From: Bacillota bacterium
Lineage (GTDB): Bacteria; Bacillota; Sulfobacillia; Sulfobacillales; Sulfobacillaceae
Direction of reading: 5' to 3'
NCBI GenBank assembly: GCA_021797515.1
Contig: JAJZZP010000127.1
Location: forward strand, 1 to 64,000
DNA: 64,000 bases
The stretch's first letter is position 1, and the number at the start of each line of letters is the position of its first letter. The notes under the pieces were generated by a model, which was not told where the DNA came from, searched no databases, and saw only the letters and a program-made list of their open reading frames with translations. Below are positions 41,610 through 51,207 of this stretch, one piece after another. The position numbers and the translations under genes are program-made.

Positions 41610-42542
41610 GTGCTTAAGGGGAGTTTGAACAACGTGAGGGATTTTACTGCAATAGAAGGCATGAATGCGCAAGAACTGACGACCCTCATTGATCTGGCGG
41701 AAACTTTGAGCGATGTCTTGGAACGGCCTATTAAAAAAGTTCCAACACTGCGGGGCAAGGCAATCGCCAATGTATTTTTTGAACCGAGCACGAGGACGCG
41801 CAATTCATTTGAATTGGCGGCCAAGTACATGAGCGCCGATGTGATCAATTTTCAAACCAGCGGGTCGAGCATAGAAAAAGGGGAAACGTTATGGGATACC
41901 GCTAGGAACCTCAAAGCCATGGCAATTGATGCGGTGGTGATCCGCCATCAAGTGGCGGGGGTTCCCGGATTGTTGGCCGATCTACTGGATGTGCCGGTAA
42001 TCAATGCCGGGGACGGAATGCACGAACACCCGACCCAAGGCCTCCTGGATTTGGCGACGGTTCAAGCGCATTATGGACGGATTCAGGGTTTACAGGTCGC
42101 AATCGTGGGCGATGTGCTGCATAGCCGGGTGGCACGGTCTGATTTGTGGGGGTTTACCATCATGGGAGCCACCGTGCGGTTTGTGGGACCGCCAAATCTG
42201 CTACCTTCGGAAATGGGAGCTCCCATGACTTCGAATTTGGAAGACGGAATTCGTGGGTGTGATGTAGTGCAAGTGCTGCGTTTGCAACACGAAAGGCAAA
42301 AAAGCGGTGAGGTACCTTCGATGAGAGAATATCGCGAGAAGTTCGGGGTCACCCGGGACCGGCTGGAAAAATGGGCGCCTGATGCGCTAGTCATGCATCC
42401 AGGGCCGCAAAATCGGGGCGTAGAAATTGACAGCGAGGTGTTAGACGGACCGCACAGCGCGGTATTAGACCAGGTGCGGTACGGCGTAGCGGTACGAATG
42501 GCGGTATTGTACCGCTTGTTAGGAGGAACCCATGACAGTTAG
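41610..42542 (+). CDS. pyrB: Aspartate carbamoyltransferase catalytic subunit
   Basis: 310 aa. Condenses carbamoyl phosphate with aspartate. Carbamoyl phosphate-binding FFEPSTRTRNSFELAAKYM near residue 55, HPTQGLLDL in the middle and MHPGPQNRGVEI near the C-terminus. Start is uncertain: GTG 41610 gives this length, and GTG 41634 is 10 nt from AAGGGGAG and also fits. No pyrI regulatory subunit is present, as is normal for Gram-positive ATCases. It overlaps pyrC by 11 nt. Confidence 0.95.
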   Translation: MLKGSLNNVRDFTAIEGMNAQELTTLIDLAETLSDVLERPIKKVPTLRGKAIANVFFEPSTRTRNSFELAAKYMSADVINFQTSGSSIEKGETLWDTARNLKAMAIDAVVIRHQVAGVPGLLADLLDVPVINAGDGMHEHPTQGLLDLATVQAHYGRIQGLQVAIVGDVLHSRVARSDLWGFTIMGATVRFVGPPNLLPSEMGAPMTSNLEDGIRGCDVVQVLRLQHERQKSGEVPSMREYREKFGVTRDRLEKWAPDALVMHPGPQNRGVEIDSEVLDGPHSAVLDQVRYGVAVRMAVLYRLLGGTHDS

Positions 42543-43842
42543 CGAAACATCGTCTGCCGACAACTGGCATATTAAAAATGTTCGGATTGTTGATCCTTAT
42601 ACTCATACAGATGCTTTGGGAGACATTTTCATTGCCGGCGGATGTTTTGTATCCGGAACTCTTCCAGGAATGCTAACAGTGGATGCAACGGGGTTATGGG
42701 CCGTCCCGCGGATGGTGGATATTCACGTTCATTTTCGGGAACCCGGGCAAGAACACAAGGAGGATTTGGTATCGGGCAGTAGGGCAGCCGCGGGTGGCGG
42801 GTTTAGTGTCGTGGCAGCAATGCCAAATACGGATCCGGTGATTGACAATCCTGCCCTTATTAGCTGGGAAGAGGCTCGCGGTCGGGAAATTGGATTGATC
42901 GATCTCTGGCCGCTGGGGGCAGTAACCAAAGCATCGGCGGGCAAAGAATTGGCTGAGTTAGCACTGATGGAAGCGGCTGGCGCTGTGGGCTTTTCGGATG
43001 ATGGTAAACCAGTAGCCAATGGACGCATTATGCGTACCGCGTTAAGTTACGCCACAATGTTGAAGCATCCCATAGTGCAGCATGCCGAAGATCTCGATTT
43101 GAGCGAAGGAACGGTTATGCATGAAGGCAACATTTCTCATCGCTTAGGATTACCTGGGGTGCCGGCCGCTGCCGAGGAAGCAATGGTGTGGCGGGATGTC
43201 GAACTGTCATTGCTGACCCACGGTCCACTGCATGTGGCGCACGTGACGGCATTGGGGTCGTTGGAGGCTGTGGCCTATGGCAAAAGGCTGGGGGCTCCGG
43301 TGACTGCCGAAGCGACTCCCCATCATCTGCTATTGACTGATCAGGCTGTGGTTGACTGGGAGGTGTCACCGGTTACCAAGGTCAATCCCCCGCTTCGGCC
43401 TCCTAAACTTCGTGATGCCTTACGTAAAGCAGTTGCTTCCGGGTTAGTGTCTGTTATTGCTAGCGACCATGCCCCCCATCACGACGATGAAAAAATGTCT
43501 CCCTATCCTCAGGCGCCCTACGGCATTAGTGGGCTTGAAACAAGCATCGGAGCAGCCTTTTCTTCCTTGTTGCACACGGGCTTGATGGATCCTTTGACGC
43601 TTTTGGAACGGATGACAAGCGGCCCGCACCAGGCATTGGGGGCATGGTACCCTGGGGTAGTTCCGGGTGCCCGCGCTGACTTAACGCTAATTGATCCCCA
43701 ACTTTTATGGGTAGTGGACCCCCAGACCTTTTATTCCCGGGGACATAATACTCCTATGGCTGGGATGCAGCTCAAGGGAAAAGCGGTGGCAACGATGTTG
43801 CGGGGACGATGGACGATGCGAGAAGGGCAGGTGCTGGCATGA
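42532..43842 (+). CDS. pyrC: Dihydroorotase (class I)
   Basis: 436 aa Zn amidohydrolase closing carbamoyl aspartate to dihydroorotate. Metal motif DIHVHFREPGQEHKED near residue 65, further His ligands in QHAEDLDL and HVAHVTALGS, and the Asp of ASDHAPHH near 310. Length and motif match the class I enzymes of Bacillus. AGGAGG at 42521-42526 precedes ATG 42532 inside the end of pyrB; it overlaps carA by 4 nt. Confidence 0.96.
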   Translation: MTVSETSSADNWHIKNVRIVDPYTHTDALGDIFIAGGCFVSGTLPGMLTVDATGLWAVPRMVDIHVHFREPGQEHKEDLVSGSRAAAGGGFSVVAAMPNTDPVIDNPALISWEEARGREIGLIDLWPLGAVTKASAGKELAELALMEAAGAVGFSDDGKPVANGRIMRTALSYATMLKHPIVQHAEDLDLSEGTVMHEGNISHRLGLPGVPAAAEEAMVWRDVELSLLTHGPLHVAHVTALGSLEAVAYGKRLGAPVTAEATPHHLLLTDQAVVDWEVSPVTKVNPPLRPPKLRDALRKAVASGLVSVIASDHAPHHDDEKMSPYPQAPYGISGLETSIGAAFSSLLHTGLMDPLTLLERMTSGPHQALGAWYPGVVPGARADLTLIDPQLLWVVDPQTFYSRGHNTPMAGMQLKGKAVATMLRGRWTMREGQVLA

Positions 43843-44927
43843 GTCAACCCGGATGGCTCACTTTTGCCAATGGACGCCGATTCATAGGCCGCTTGATTGG
43901 GGCAACGGATCAGGTAGTGGCCGGGGAAGTGGTGTTCAACACAGCCATGACCGGATACCAGGAAATTTTGACCGATCCGTCCTATTTTGGCCAAATTGTG
44001 GTACTGACCTATCCATTGATCGGCAATTACGGAACGTTTGCAGAAGCTGCGGAGTCTTTATTTCCCTGGGCCACTGCTGTCGTGATGCATCAGGTCAGTG
44101 CGTTCCCCTCCCACTTTGGCGGCGCGGAGTCGATTGACCAATATCTTAAGCGTTATGGCAAAGTGGGACTGGTAGATGTTGACACGAGGAGTCTAACCAA
44201 AATGCTGCGCTCTGAAGGAACCCAAATTGCCGCGATGTCTCCTTTAGGCACTGACGAAAACATTCTGCTTCAGGCGATATCGGCAGTGGATTTGACGGAC
44301 AGTGTGTTTTCTGTCAGCACTCCTCAAGTGATGACAATTGACGGACCCGGACCGCACATCGTAGTGGTTGATTACGGGGCTAAAAACTCCATCTTGGCCG
44401 AACTGCAACGCCGTGGGGCCCGGATTTCTGTGGTTCCTGCCGGGGTTACTCCAGACGAGATGGCGGCGATGCAACCAGATGGGGTCGTTCTCTCCAATGG
44501 GCCGGGCAATCCGGCCAGCATTCCCCAGGTATTGCCTACGGTGAAACATGTTATTGAGCATTATCCCACTTTGGGCATTTGCTTAGGACACCAACTTATT
44601 GCTCTGGCCGAGGGGGATCGCACGTACCCATTGAAATTTGGTCACCATGGCGCCAATCATCCCTTATGGGACAGCGAGCGGCAAAAAATATTGATTACCT
44701 CGCAAAATCACGGGTATGCAATAGCAGGTGACTCTTTGTCAGACCGATACCAAGTGCGCTTAACCAACTTGCACGACCAAACCATCGAAGGTTTGCAACA
44801 CCGAACACGGCCAGTAATGTCGGTACAACATCATCCCGAGGCAGGGCCCGGCCCTTCTGACTCACTCTACTTATTTGACGAATTCATGCATTGGGTTGTG
44901 GACCAAAGGGGGAATGCGAGTGCCTAG
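43839..44927 (+). CDS. carA: Carbamoyl-phosphate synthase small (glutaminase) subunit
   Basis: 362 aa. Hydrolyses glutamine and passes ammonia to CarB. N-terminal domain with GEVVFNTAMTGYQEILTDPSYFGQ; the class I amidotransferase domain has its nucleophile Cys248 in GICLGHQ and the HHPEAGPGP His/Glu pair near the C-terminus. Being the only car genes here and inside the pyr operon, they probably serve pyrimidine synthesis; an arginine-linked copy may exist elsewhere. ATGA overlap with pyrC, 8-nt overlap with carB. Confidence 0.96.
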   Translation: MSQPGWLTFANGRRFIGRLIGATDQVVAGEVVFNTAMTGYQEILTDPSYFGQIVVLTYPLIGNYGTFAEAAESLFPWATAVVMHQVSAFPSHFGGAESIDQYLKRYGKVGLVDVDTRSLTKMLRSEGTQIAAMSPLGTDENILLQAISAVDLTDSVFSVSTPQVMTIDGPGPHIVVVDYGAKNSILAELQRRGARISVVPAGVTPDEMAAMQPDGVVLSNGPGNPASIPQVLPTVKHVIEHYPTLGICLGHQLIALAEGDRTYPLKFGHHGANHPLWDSERQKILITSQNHGYAIAGDSLSDRYQVRLTNLHDQTIEGLQHRTRPVMSVQHHPEAGPGPSDSLYLFDEFMHWVVDQRGNASA

Positions 44928-47900
44928 GGATACACGGGTCAAAAAAGTTCTGGTTATTGGTTCGGGCCCAATTATCATTGGGCAAGCTGCAGAATTCGAT
45001 TACGCAGGAACCCAAGCCTGTCGGGCCCTCAAAGAAGAGGGACTCGAGGTGGTATTGGTAAACAGCAATCCAGCAACGATTATGACCGATTTGTCAGTGG
45101 CTGATATTGTCTATGTTGAACCGCTTACGGTTTCGTTTTTGGCTTATATTTTGGGGAAAGAGCGGCCTGACGGAATTTTAGCCACACTTGGCGGGCAAAT
45201 GGGGCTAAATTTGACCACCGAACTTTTCAAGGCGGGCATTCTTACTGATTTAGGAGTGAAGGTGTTAGGTACTTCTATAGCTACCATCGAGAAAGCTGAA
45301 GACCGTGAAGCCTTTCGTCGTTTGATGCTTGATTTAGGCCATCCGATTGCCACTAGCCGTACGGTTACCACTTTGGAAGAAGGTCTCGAATTTGCGGAGG
45401 AAATCCCGTATCCTCTGGTTTTGCGGCCTGCATACACGTTAGGCGGCAGCGGCGGTGGATTTGTCTACAACGATGCCGACATGCAAGAGCGCTTGCCCCA
45501 TGCTTTGGCTCTAAGCCCCATAGGGCAGGTGCTGGTAGAAGAGTCTATAGCCGGGTTTAAGGAGGTCGAGTACGAGGTTATCCGTGATAGCGCAGGAAAC
45601 GCTATCACCGTTTGCAACATGGAGAATTTTGATCCAGTAGGGGTCCATACCGGAGATTCTATTGTGGTGGCACCAAGTCAAACCCTGACGGATAAGGAAT
45701 ATCAGTTGCTGCGATCAGCATCGTTAGATATTGTCCACCACCTAGGAGTAGAAGGCGGATGCAATGTGCAATTTGCGCTGCATCCCGATGGCCGTTATCG
45801 GGTGATTGAAGTCAACCCTCGGGTTTCCCGCTCGAGCGCCTTGGCTTCAAAGGCTACCGGATACCCTATCGCCCGGGTCGTGTCCAAAATCGCTGTGGGA
45901 CTGACACTGCCAGAAATCCCTAACTCTGTTACTGGCACCACTACTGCCGCCTTTGAGCCCGCGCTAGACTATGTTGTTGCAAAAATTCCCCGTTGGCCAT
46001 TCGATAAGTTTGCCACCGCTGATCGGCATTTGGGAACTCAGATGAAAGCTACCGGCGAAGTGATGGCCATTGATCGCACCTTTACCGCTGCGTTGCAAAA
46101 AGCGGTGCGGTCTTTGGAGATTAAACGATTTGGTCTTTCGGGTCCTAAGGAGGCTCGAGCTTCGTTAGACGCGATATGGGACGAATTGAAACACCCTACT
46201 GACGAGAGGCTGTTCTATGTGGCCGAAGCATTGCGCCGGGGAATAACCGTTGAGGCGATTCATGACGCCACCCAAATTGACCGCTGGTTTCTTCATCAAA
46301 TCGAGGACATTGTTCATGACGAAAACTGGTTAACAAAGCATCCGGAGCATTGGCCGGCAAGGTTGCCAGAACTAAAGGCAAAAGGCTTTGCGGATCGGCG
46401 CATCGCGGAGATGGTGGGGGAGTCCGAAGAAACCGTGAGGGAAGAGCGCCTGCGACGGAGCCTTCTGCCTCAATACAAAATGGTGGACACTTGCGCCGGG
46501 GAATTCCCGGCCGCAACGCCATATTTCTATGCCACCTATGATCAGGAAAATGAGGCGAACCCACTTCCCGGACCAAAAGTCCTGGTTCTAGGATCCGGTC
46601 CTATACGCATTGGCCAGGGAATAGAATTCGACGCCGCAAGCGTTTATGCTTTGGAGGCATTGAGGGAACTTGGTTACCGGGCCGTCATGTTGAACAACAA
46701 CCCGGAAACCGTGTCTACCGACTTTAATGCGTCGGATCGGCTGTATTTTGAGCCGCTTACCTTGGAAGATGTGTTAAACGTGATTGCCCAGGAAAAACCT
46801 GATGGGGTGATGGTACAATTTGGCGGGCAAACCGCAATCAATTTGGCAGAAGAGTTAGCTCGGCTCGGAGTGCCTATTCTGGGTACTTCCGTAGAAGGCA
46901 TTCGGGGGGCCGAGGATCGTGAGCAATTCGATAGGATTTTAGAAACACACGGGATTATGCGTCCGCCGGGAAGGACCGCAACTACTGCAGCTGAGGCTCT
47001 GGCAGCGGCACATGACATTGGGTATCCGGTGTTGGTGCGGCCGTCTTATGTGCTAGGCGGACGGGCCATGGAAATTGTAGACGACGCGGAAGGACTGGCC
47101 GATTATTTGCAACGGACTCAGGAAATGGGGCCAGGCCAGCCGCTTTTGATTGATCGGTATATGAATGGTTTGGAGTTGGAAGTCGATGCGGTGAGTGATG
47201 GGATTCGGGTGGCAATTCCGGCAATTATGGAACATGTGGAAAGAGCAGGCATTCACTCCGGTGATTCGGTGGCGGCATTGCCGCCAATTCGGGCTTCACG
47301 TTCAGTGATTGACCGAGTGGTATCGATTACGGAGCAACTTTGCCAGGCGTTGGCCATTCGCGGTTTGTTAAACGTGCAGTTTGTTGCGGTATCGGACCAA
47401 GTATACGTTATTGAGGCGAATCCCAGGGCCAGCCGAACCGTGCCCTTTATCATCAAGGCGACCGGGGCTCCAATGGTAAAAATGGCTATTGAAGCCGCGG
47501 TTAAAGGTTCGCTGAGTTCCGAGTATCGCATGGGATTGTGGCCTTCCCCGGATCATTTTGCAGTCAAAATGCCCGTGTTCTCTTTTGGCAAACTGAATTT
47601 GGTTGATGCGGCTCTCGGCCCGGAGATGAAAAGTACCGGCGAAGTAATGGGCATTGATCAGGACTTCCCTAGCGCCTTGTATAAGGCGCTGATTGCTGGC
47701 GGGTTTCGGTTGCCGGCGGGAGGAAAGATTTTGGTCACCATCGCAGACCAGGACAAAACCGAAGCATTGCCATATTTAGAAGAGTTGGCGCGGTTGGGTT
47801 ATCGGATTTATGCCACAACAGGAACTTTGGCCCTGTTATCCTCGTTAGGCATTCCCGCAACGCCGGTCTATAAACTGGGAGAGCGTCGACCTCATCTTGT

Positions 47901-48138
47901 CGACTTAATTCGCCAAGGCCAGTTCAACCTGGTGATCAATACAATTACTGTTGGTGGTGACCGAGAACGGGAAGGATTTCTGATACGTCGGGCTGCGGTC
48001 GAACGGGGAGTGCTGTGCTTTACCTCCTTAGATACCGTTGCTGCCGCGTTAGAAGCACTTCGACAACGATCGCGACAGGCATTTGGCGTGCATTCATTAA
48101 ACGAATGGCTTGCCGTCAGGAACGTTAAAACACCTTAA
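44920..48138 (+). CDS. carB: Carbamoyl-phosphate synthase large subunit
   Basis: 1072 aa with two homologous ATP-grasp halves: KKVLVIGSGPIIIGQAAEFD at the N-terminus and a second PKVLVLGSGPIRIGQGIEFD near residue 555, each with its own ATP-binding glycine loop, then an oligomerisation/allosteric MGS-like domain (about residues 935-1072). GTG 44920 is 7 nt from AAAGGGGG (44905-44912), whereas ATG 44914 is too close. It makes carbamoyl phosphate from bicarbonate, two ATP and ammonia supplied by CarA. Confidence 0.97.
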   Translation: MPRDTRVKKVLVIGSGPIIIGQAAEFDYAGTQACRALKEEGLEVVLVNSNPATIMTDLSVADIVYVEPLTVSFLAYILGKERPDGILATLGGQMGLNLTTELFKAGILTDLGVKVLGTSIATIEKAEDREAFRRLMLDLGHPIATSRTVTTLEEGLEFAEEIPYPLVLRPAYTLGGSGGGFVYNDADMQERLPHALALSPIGQVLVEESIAGFKEVEYEVIRDSAGNAITVCNMENFDPVGVHTGDSIVVAPSQTLTDKEYQLLRSASLDIVHHLGVEGGCNVQFALHPDGRYRVIEVNPRVSRSSALASKATGYPIARVVSKIAVGLTLPEIPNSVTGTTTAAFEPALDYVVAKIPRWPFDKFATADRHLGTQMKATGEVMAIDRTFTAALQKAVRSLEIKRFGLSGPKEARASLDAIWDELKHPTDERLFYVAEALRRGITVEAIHDATQIDRWFLHQIEDIVHDENWLTKHPEHWPARLPELKAKGFADRRIAEMVGESEETVREERLRRSLLPQYKMVDTCAGEFPAATPYFYATYDQENEANPLPGPKVLVLGSGPIRIGQGIEFDAASVYALEALRELGYRAVMLNNNPETVSTDFNASDRLYFEPLTLEDVLNVIAQEKPDGVMVQFGGQTAINLAEELARLGVPILGTSVEGIRGAEDREQFDRILETHGIMRPPGRTATTAAEALAAAHDIGYPVLVRPSYVLGGRAMEIVDDAEGLADYLQRTQEMGPGQPLLIDRYMNGLELEVDAVSDGIRVAIPAIMEHVERAGIHSGDSVAALPPIRASRSVIDRVVSITEQLCQALAIRGLLNVQFVAVSDQVYVIEANPRASRTVPFIIKATGAPMVKMAIEAAVKGSLSSEYRMGLWPSPDHFAVKMPVFSFGKLNLVDAALGPEMKSTGEVMGIDQDFPSALYKALIAGGFRLPAGGKILVTIADQDKTEALPYLEELARLGYRIYATTGTLALLSSLGIPATPVYKLGERRPHLVDLIRQGQFNLVINTITVGGDREREGFLIRRAAVERGVLCFTSLDTVAAALEALRQRSRQAFGVHSLNEWLAVRNVKTP

Positions 48139-48161
48139 TCACAACATGGAGGAGAGGCAAT

Positions 48162-48935
48162 CTGTCGCAGTTAATTTTAGCACCCGTGGTAAAACGGCAA
48201 GTGCCAGCGCCGGGTCATGTGGAATTATGGGTGCATAGCCCTGTATTAGCTGGGGCCACGCCGGGGCAATTTGCCCACGTGGTGACCCAAGGGACGTTGC
48301 GTCGGCCAATTTCCTTTTCCCGCCTTGACGTCGACACGGGAAACGCGGCAATGCTGTTTCAGGTAGTAGGAGTGGGAACCCGTTGGCTAGCCAACCAAGA
48401 AATGGGGGCTGTCCTTGATATATTAGGACCCTTAGGCCGAGGCTTCCCGGTGCCCGATGCTCGCCGTCCATGGTGCCTGGTGGGAGGCGGGGTGGGAATT
48501 CCCCCATTATTTGCCGCAGCATCCCAATGGACCAGTGCTGCACGAATGACTCCGACCGCAATATTGGGAGCAAGGACCGAGTCTCTGGTTTTGCTGGAGG
48601 AGGAATTTCGCCAGTTAGGACATGTCGTGTGGATCACTACCGATGATGGCTCGCGCGGGATGAAGGGCACCGTGATCGGGCCTTTGGCCCGCTGGCTAGC
48701 TAAAAATCCACAGGGCCAGGTGTATGCATGCGGCCCTACTGCGATGTTAAGGGCGGTTGGGGCAATATCGGGTCAGCGTGACGATGTTTGGATGGCATTA
48801 GAGCAAAGAATGGGATGTGGAGTCGGGGCGTGCTTGGCTTGTGTGGTGTTAGGGAACGGGCCTGAAGGGCCCGATTATCGTCGGGTCTGTACCGAGGGCC
48901 CGGTGTTTTCTGGAGAGGAGCTGATCTTCCCATGA
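48162..48935 (+). CDS. pyrK: Dihydroorotate dehydrogenase electron transfer subunit PyrK
   Basis: 257 aa if started at CTG 48162, 249 aa from GTG 48186. FAD/[2Fe-2S] protein linking PyrD to NAD. FAD-binding LRRPISFSRLD, the nucleotide-binding CLVGGGVGIPPLFAAA, and the C-terminal Cys cluster CGVGACLACVV with a later Cys in RRVCTEGP are seen. The only strong ribosome site (GGAGGAGAGG, 48148-48157) lies 4 nt before CTG 48162, while GTG 48186 has none; no ATG, GTG or TTG is available nearer that site. Overlaps pyrD by 4 nt. Confidence 0.9.
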   Translation: MSQLILAPVVKRQVPAPGHVELWVHSPVLAGATPGQFAHVVTQGTLRRPISFSRLDVDTGNAAMLFQVVGVGTRWLANQEMGAVLDILGPLGRGFPVPDARRPWCLVGGGVGIPPLFAAASQWTSAARMTPTAILGARTESLVLLEEEFRQLGHVVWITTDDGSRGMKGTVIGPLARWLAKNPQGQVYACGPTAMLRAVGAISGQRDDVWMALEQRMGCGVGACLACVVLGNGPEGPDYRRVCTEGPVFSGEELIFP

Positions 48936-49885
48936 ATTTGGCGGTGTCATTGCCTCGCGGACTAAAACTCAAAAATCCCATCATAGCGGCCTCGGGAACG
49001 TTCGGATTTGGTCCCGAGTACGCTTCATTTGTCGATATGTCCGTGTTAGGGGGGATTAGCGTCAAAGGGTTGTCTCCGGACCCCTGGCCAGGCAACCCGC
49101 CGCCCCGGGTTTGGGAAACCCCCATGGGGATTTTAAATTCAATTGGACTGCAAAATCACGGTGTCGAGGTGTTTTGTCAGCAAGACCTGCCCTTTTTGCG
49201 CGAAACCGACACTCGCGTTGTTGCCAACATTATCGGTCATACCGTTGATGAATATCGCCAGGTCGCAGCACGGTTGAGTCGAGAACCTGGGATTGACGCG
49301 TTGGAAGTGAATATTTCCTGCCCTAACATCAAAGAAGGGGGAATGAGCTTCGGACAAAATCCCGATCAGGCTGCACAGGTGATGGCTGCGGTTCGGTTCG
49401 AGACCGATTTGCCGGTAATGGTTAAAATCTCACCAAACACCACCTACCCGGTGGAAATTGCTGAAGCGGTGGAGGATGCTGGTGCCGACATGATTTCCGC
49501 CATTAATACTTTGGTGGGAATGGCCATTGACGTCAAACACCGGAGGCCCGCTTTAGGGGGAGTTACCGGGGGCTTATCCGGGCCTGCGATTAAACCAATA
49601 GCCTTGCGTATTGTGTACGAAGTAGCTCAAACCGTAAAAATTCCGGTAGTGGGCATGGGCGGAATTAGTTCCACCATGGACGTGGTGGAATTTTTAATGG
49701 CCGGGGCAGCCGCGGTAATGGTGGGAACAATCACCTTTCAATATCCTCGGCGGATGCAAGAGATTGTGGCCGAATTGCCGGAGGTTATAACGGAGTTGGG
49801 ATTTGACTGTCTGCAGGATGTAGTGGGATCGGCTCTTCCGGGGAGAAGCAATGCTTCTTCCATGATGGAGGCGGAATATGAATAG
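48932..49885 (+). CDS. pyrD: Dihydroorotate dehydrogenase, class 1B catalytic subunit
   Basis: 317 aa FMN enzyme. Active-site Cys130 in NISCPNIKEGG marks class 1 (class 2 has Ser). N-terminal LKLKNPIIAASGTFGFG, FMN-binding GGLSGPAIKPIALRIV and GMGGISS. Together with pyrK just upstream it forms the NAD-dependent 1B heterotetramer. It overlaps pyrK by 4 nt and pyrF by 8 nt. Confidence 0.96.
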   Translation: MNLAVSLPRGLKLKNPIIAASGTFGFGPEYASFVDMSVLGGISVKGLSPDPWPGNPPPRVWETPMGILNSIGLQNHGVEVFCQQDLPFLRETDTRVVANIIGHTVDEYRQVAARLSREPGIDALEVNISCPNIKEGGMSFGQNPDQAAQVMAAVRFETDLPVMVKISPNTTYPVEIAEAVEDAGADMISAINTLVGMAIDVKHRRPALGGVTGGLSGPAIKPIALRIVYEVAQTVKIPVVGMGGISSTMDVVEFLMAGAAAVMVGTITFQYPRRMQEIVAELPEVITELGFDCLQDVVGSALPGRSNASSMMEAEYE

Positions 49886-50567
49886 ACCCAAAATATGGAT
49901 AGCCTTGGACGTGTCCTCGCGTGACCACGCGGAATCTTTGATAGCGAAATTTCCCGACCACCGGCAGTTCAAAGTGGGACTGGAGCTGTTTTCAGCTATT
50001 GGTTCAGGACCGGTCCAAGAATGGATCCGTCAGGGACGGGAAATATTTTTAGATTTGAAGCTTCATGATATTCCCCATACCGTCTCTCGAGCCATTAATC
50101 GCATTGAAGAAATGGGCGTGTCCCTGACCACGGTCCATGCCCTAGGGGGCATGGTGATGATGCAGACTCTATCCCGACGGCAATTAGCAATCGTGGGAGT
50201 TACTCTTTTGACTAGTTTGGGGAACCGAGATCTACATCAAATGGGTTTCAGGGGGACCAGCCAAGATTTCGTCATCAATGTTGCCCAGTTGTGCCAACAG
50301 GCAGGATTGGACGGGGTGGTGGCGTCTCTACACGAAACCCGGCGGATCCGAGAACTGTGGCCCGAGGCCCGCATTGTAGTACCGGCAATCCGGTGGGGCG
50401 ATGCGGTCACCGGAGATGATCAGGAACGCATCGCAGCACCGGATCGGGCGGTTTTGGCTGGTGCCACCGATTTGGTGGTAGGCCGAGCCCTTATCCGTCG
50501 ATCCGACGTTGGTCAGGCCTATCAAGAACTCATGGCGATGGTTGAGGACACGAGTGGGAACAAGTAA
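49878..50567 (+). CDS. pyrF: Orotidine 5'-phosphate decarboxylase
   Basis: 229 aa. Final step to UMP. The catalytic Asp-Lys array is in FLDLKLHDIPHTV near residue 55; N-terminal IALDVSSRDHAESL and the C-terminal phosphate-binding VVGRALIRRSD complete the family pattern. ATG 49878 lies within the end of pyrD. Confidence 0.95.
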   Translation: MNRPKIWIALDVSSRDHAESLIAKFPDHRQFKVGLELFSAIGSGPVQEWIRQGREIFLDLKLHDIPHTVSRAINRIEEMGVSLTTVHALGGMVMMQTLSRRQLAIVGVTLLTSLGNRDLHQMGFRGTSQDFVINVAQLCQQAGLDGVVASLHETRRIRELWPEARIVVPAIRWGDAVTGDDQERIAAPDRAVLAGATDLVVGRALIRRSDVGQAYQELMAMVEDTSGNK

Positions 50568-50622
50568 GTAGTTACGCGGCCGTGGTGCTGTTACAAGGAA
50601 AACAATAGGTTGGGAGGGGGAG

Positions 50623-51207
50623 ATGACAGCGATGACTTGCGATGCTGCCAATTTAGCCAAGTGGGGCGCTTATTTGAAAGGCCATTTTCTGTTGACTACC
50701 GGTCGCCATAGTGATCAATTTGTTTTATTGGCCCGGTTGACCGAATATCCGTCTGCGGTCGCCCCTTGGGCCGATCAGTTAGCAAGACAATTGGAGCCTT
50801 ATGAGGCACTCACTGTAGTGGGTCCGGCCGTTGGAGGAATTATACCTGCCTTTGCCGTGGCTTCACGGTGGCATGACAGTCGCATTTTATTTGCTGAAAA
50901 AACTGACGATGGAACTATGCAATTTAAGCGGGGATTTCGTCTGGCTCCCGGAGAACGGGTGGTCGTGGTAGAGGACGTCGTGACGACGGGGAGTTCCGTT
51001 GACAAAGTCATTGCAGCTGTGAACGCAGATGGGGGGCTCGTGGTCGCAGTGGGGGCTCTGGTGGACCGAGGGCAGGAAAAACCCCATTGGACCAAATGGG
51101 GTTACGAAGCGGTATTTCGGTTTCCTCCAGGATCTGTGCCTTCTTGGGAGCCGGGCGAGTGTCCACTATGTCGAAAGAACATTCCCTTGACAAGGCCTAA
51201 AGTTTAA
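50623..51207 (+). CDS. pyrE: Orotate phosphoribosyltransferase
   Basis: 194 aa. Joins orotate to PRPP. PRPP-binding loop VVVVEDVVTTGSSVDKVIAAV near residue 110, flexible loop region AEKTDDGTMQFKRGF, and a C-terminal CPLC pair that some PyrE proteins share. It is the last gene of the operon, so pyrR to pyrE here encodes all UMP steps. Its stop codon overlaps the stop of the convergent NFACT gene. Confidence 0.94.
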   Translation: MTAMTCDAANLAKWGAYLKGHFLLTTGRHSDQFVLLARLTEYPSAVAPWADQLARQLEPYEALTVVGPAVGGIIPAFAVASRWHDSRILFAEKTDDGTMQFKRGFRLAPGERVVVVEDVVTTGSSVDKVIAAVNADGGLVVAVGALVDRGQEKPHWTKWGYEAVFRFPPGSVPSWEPGECPLCRKNIPLTRPKV

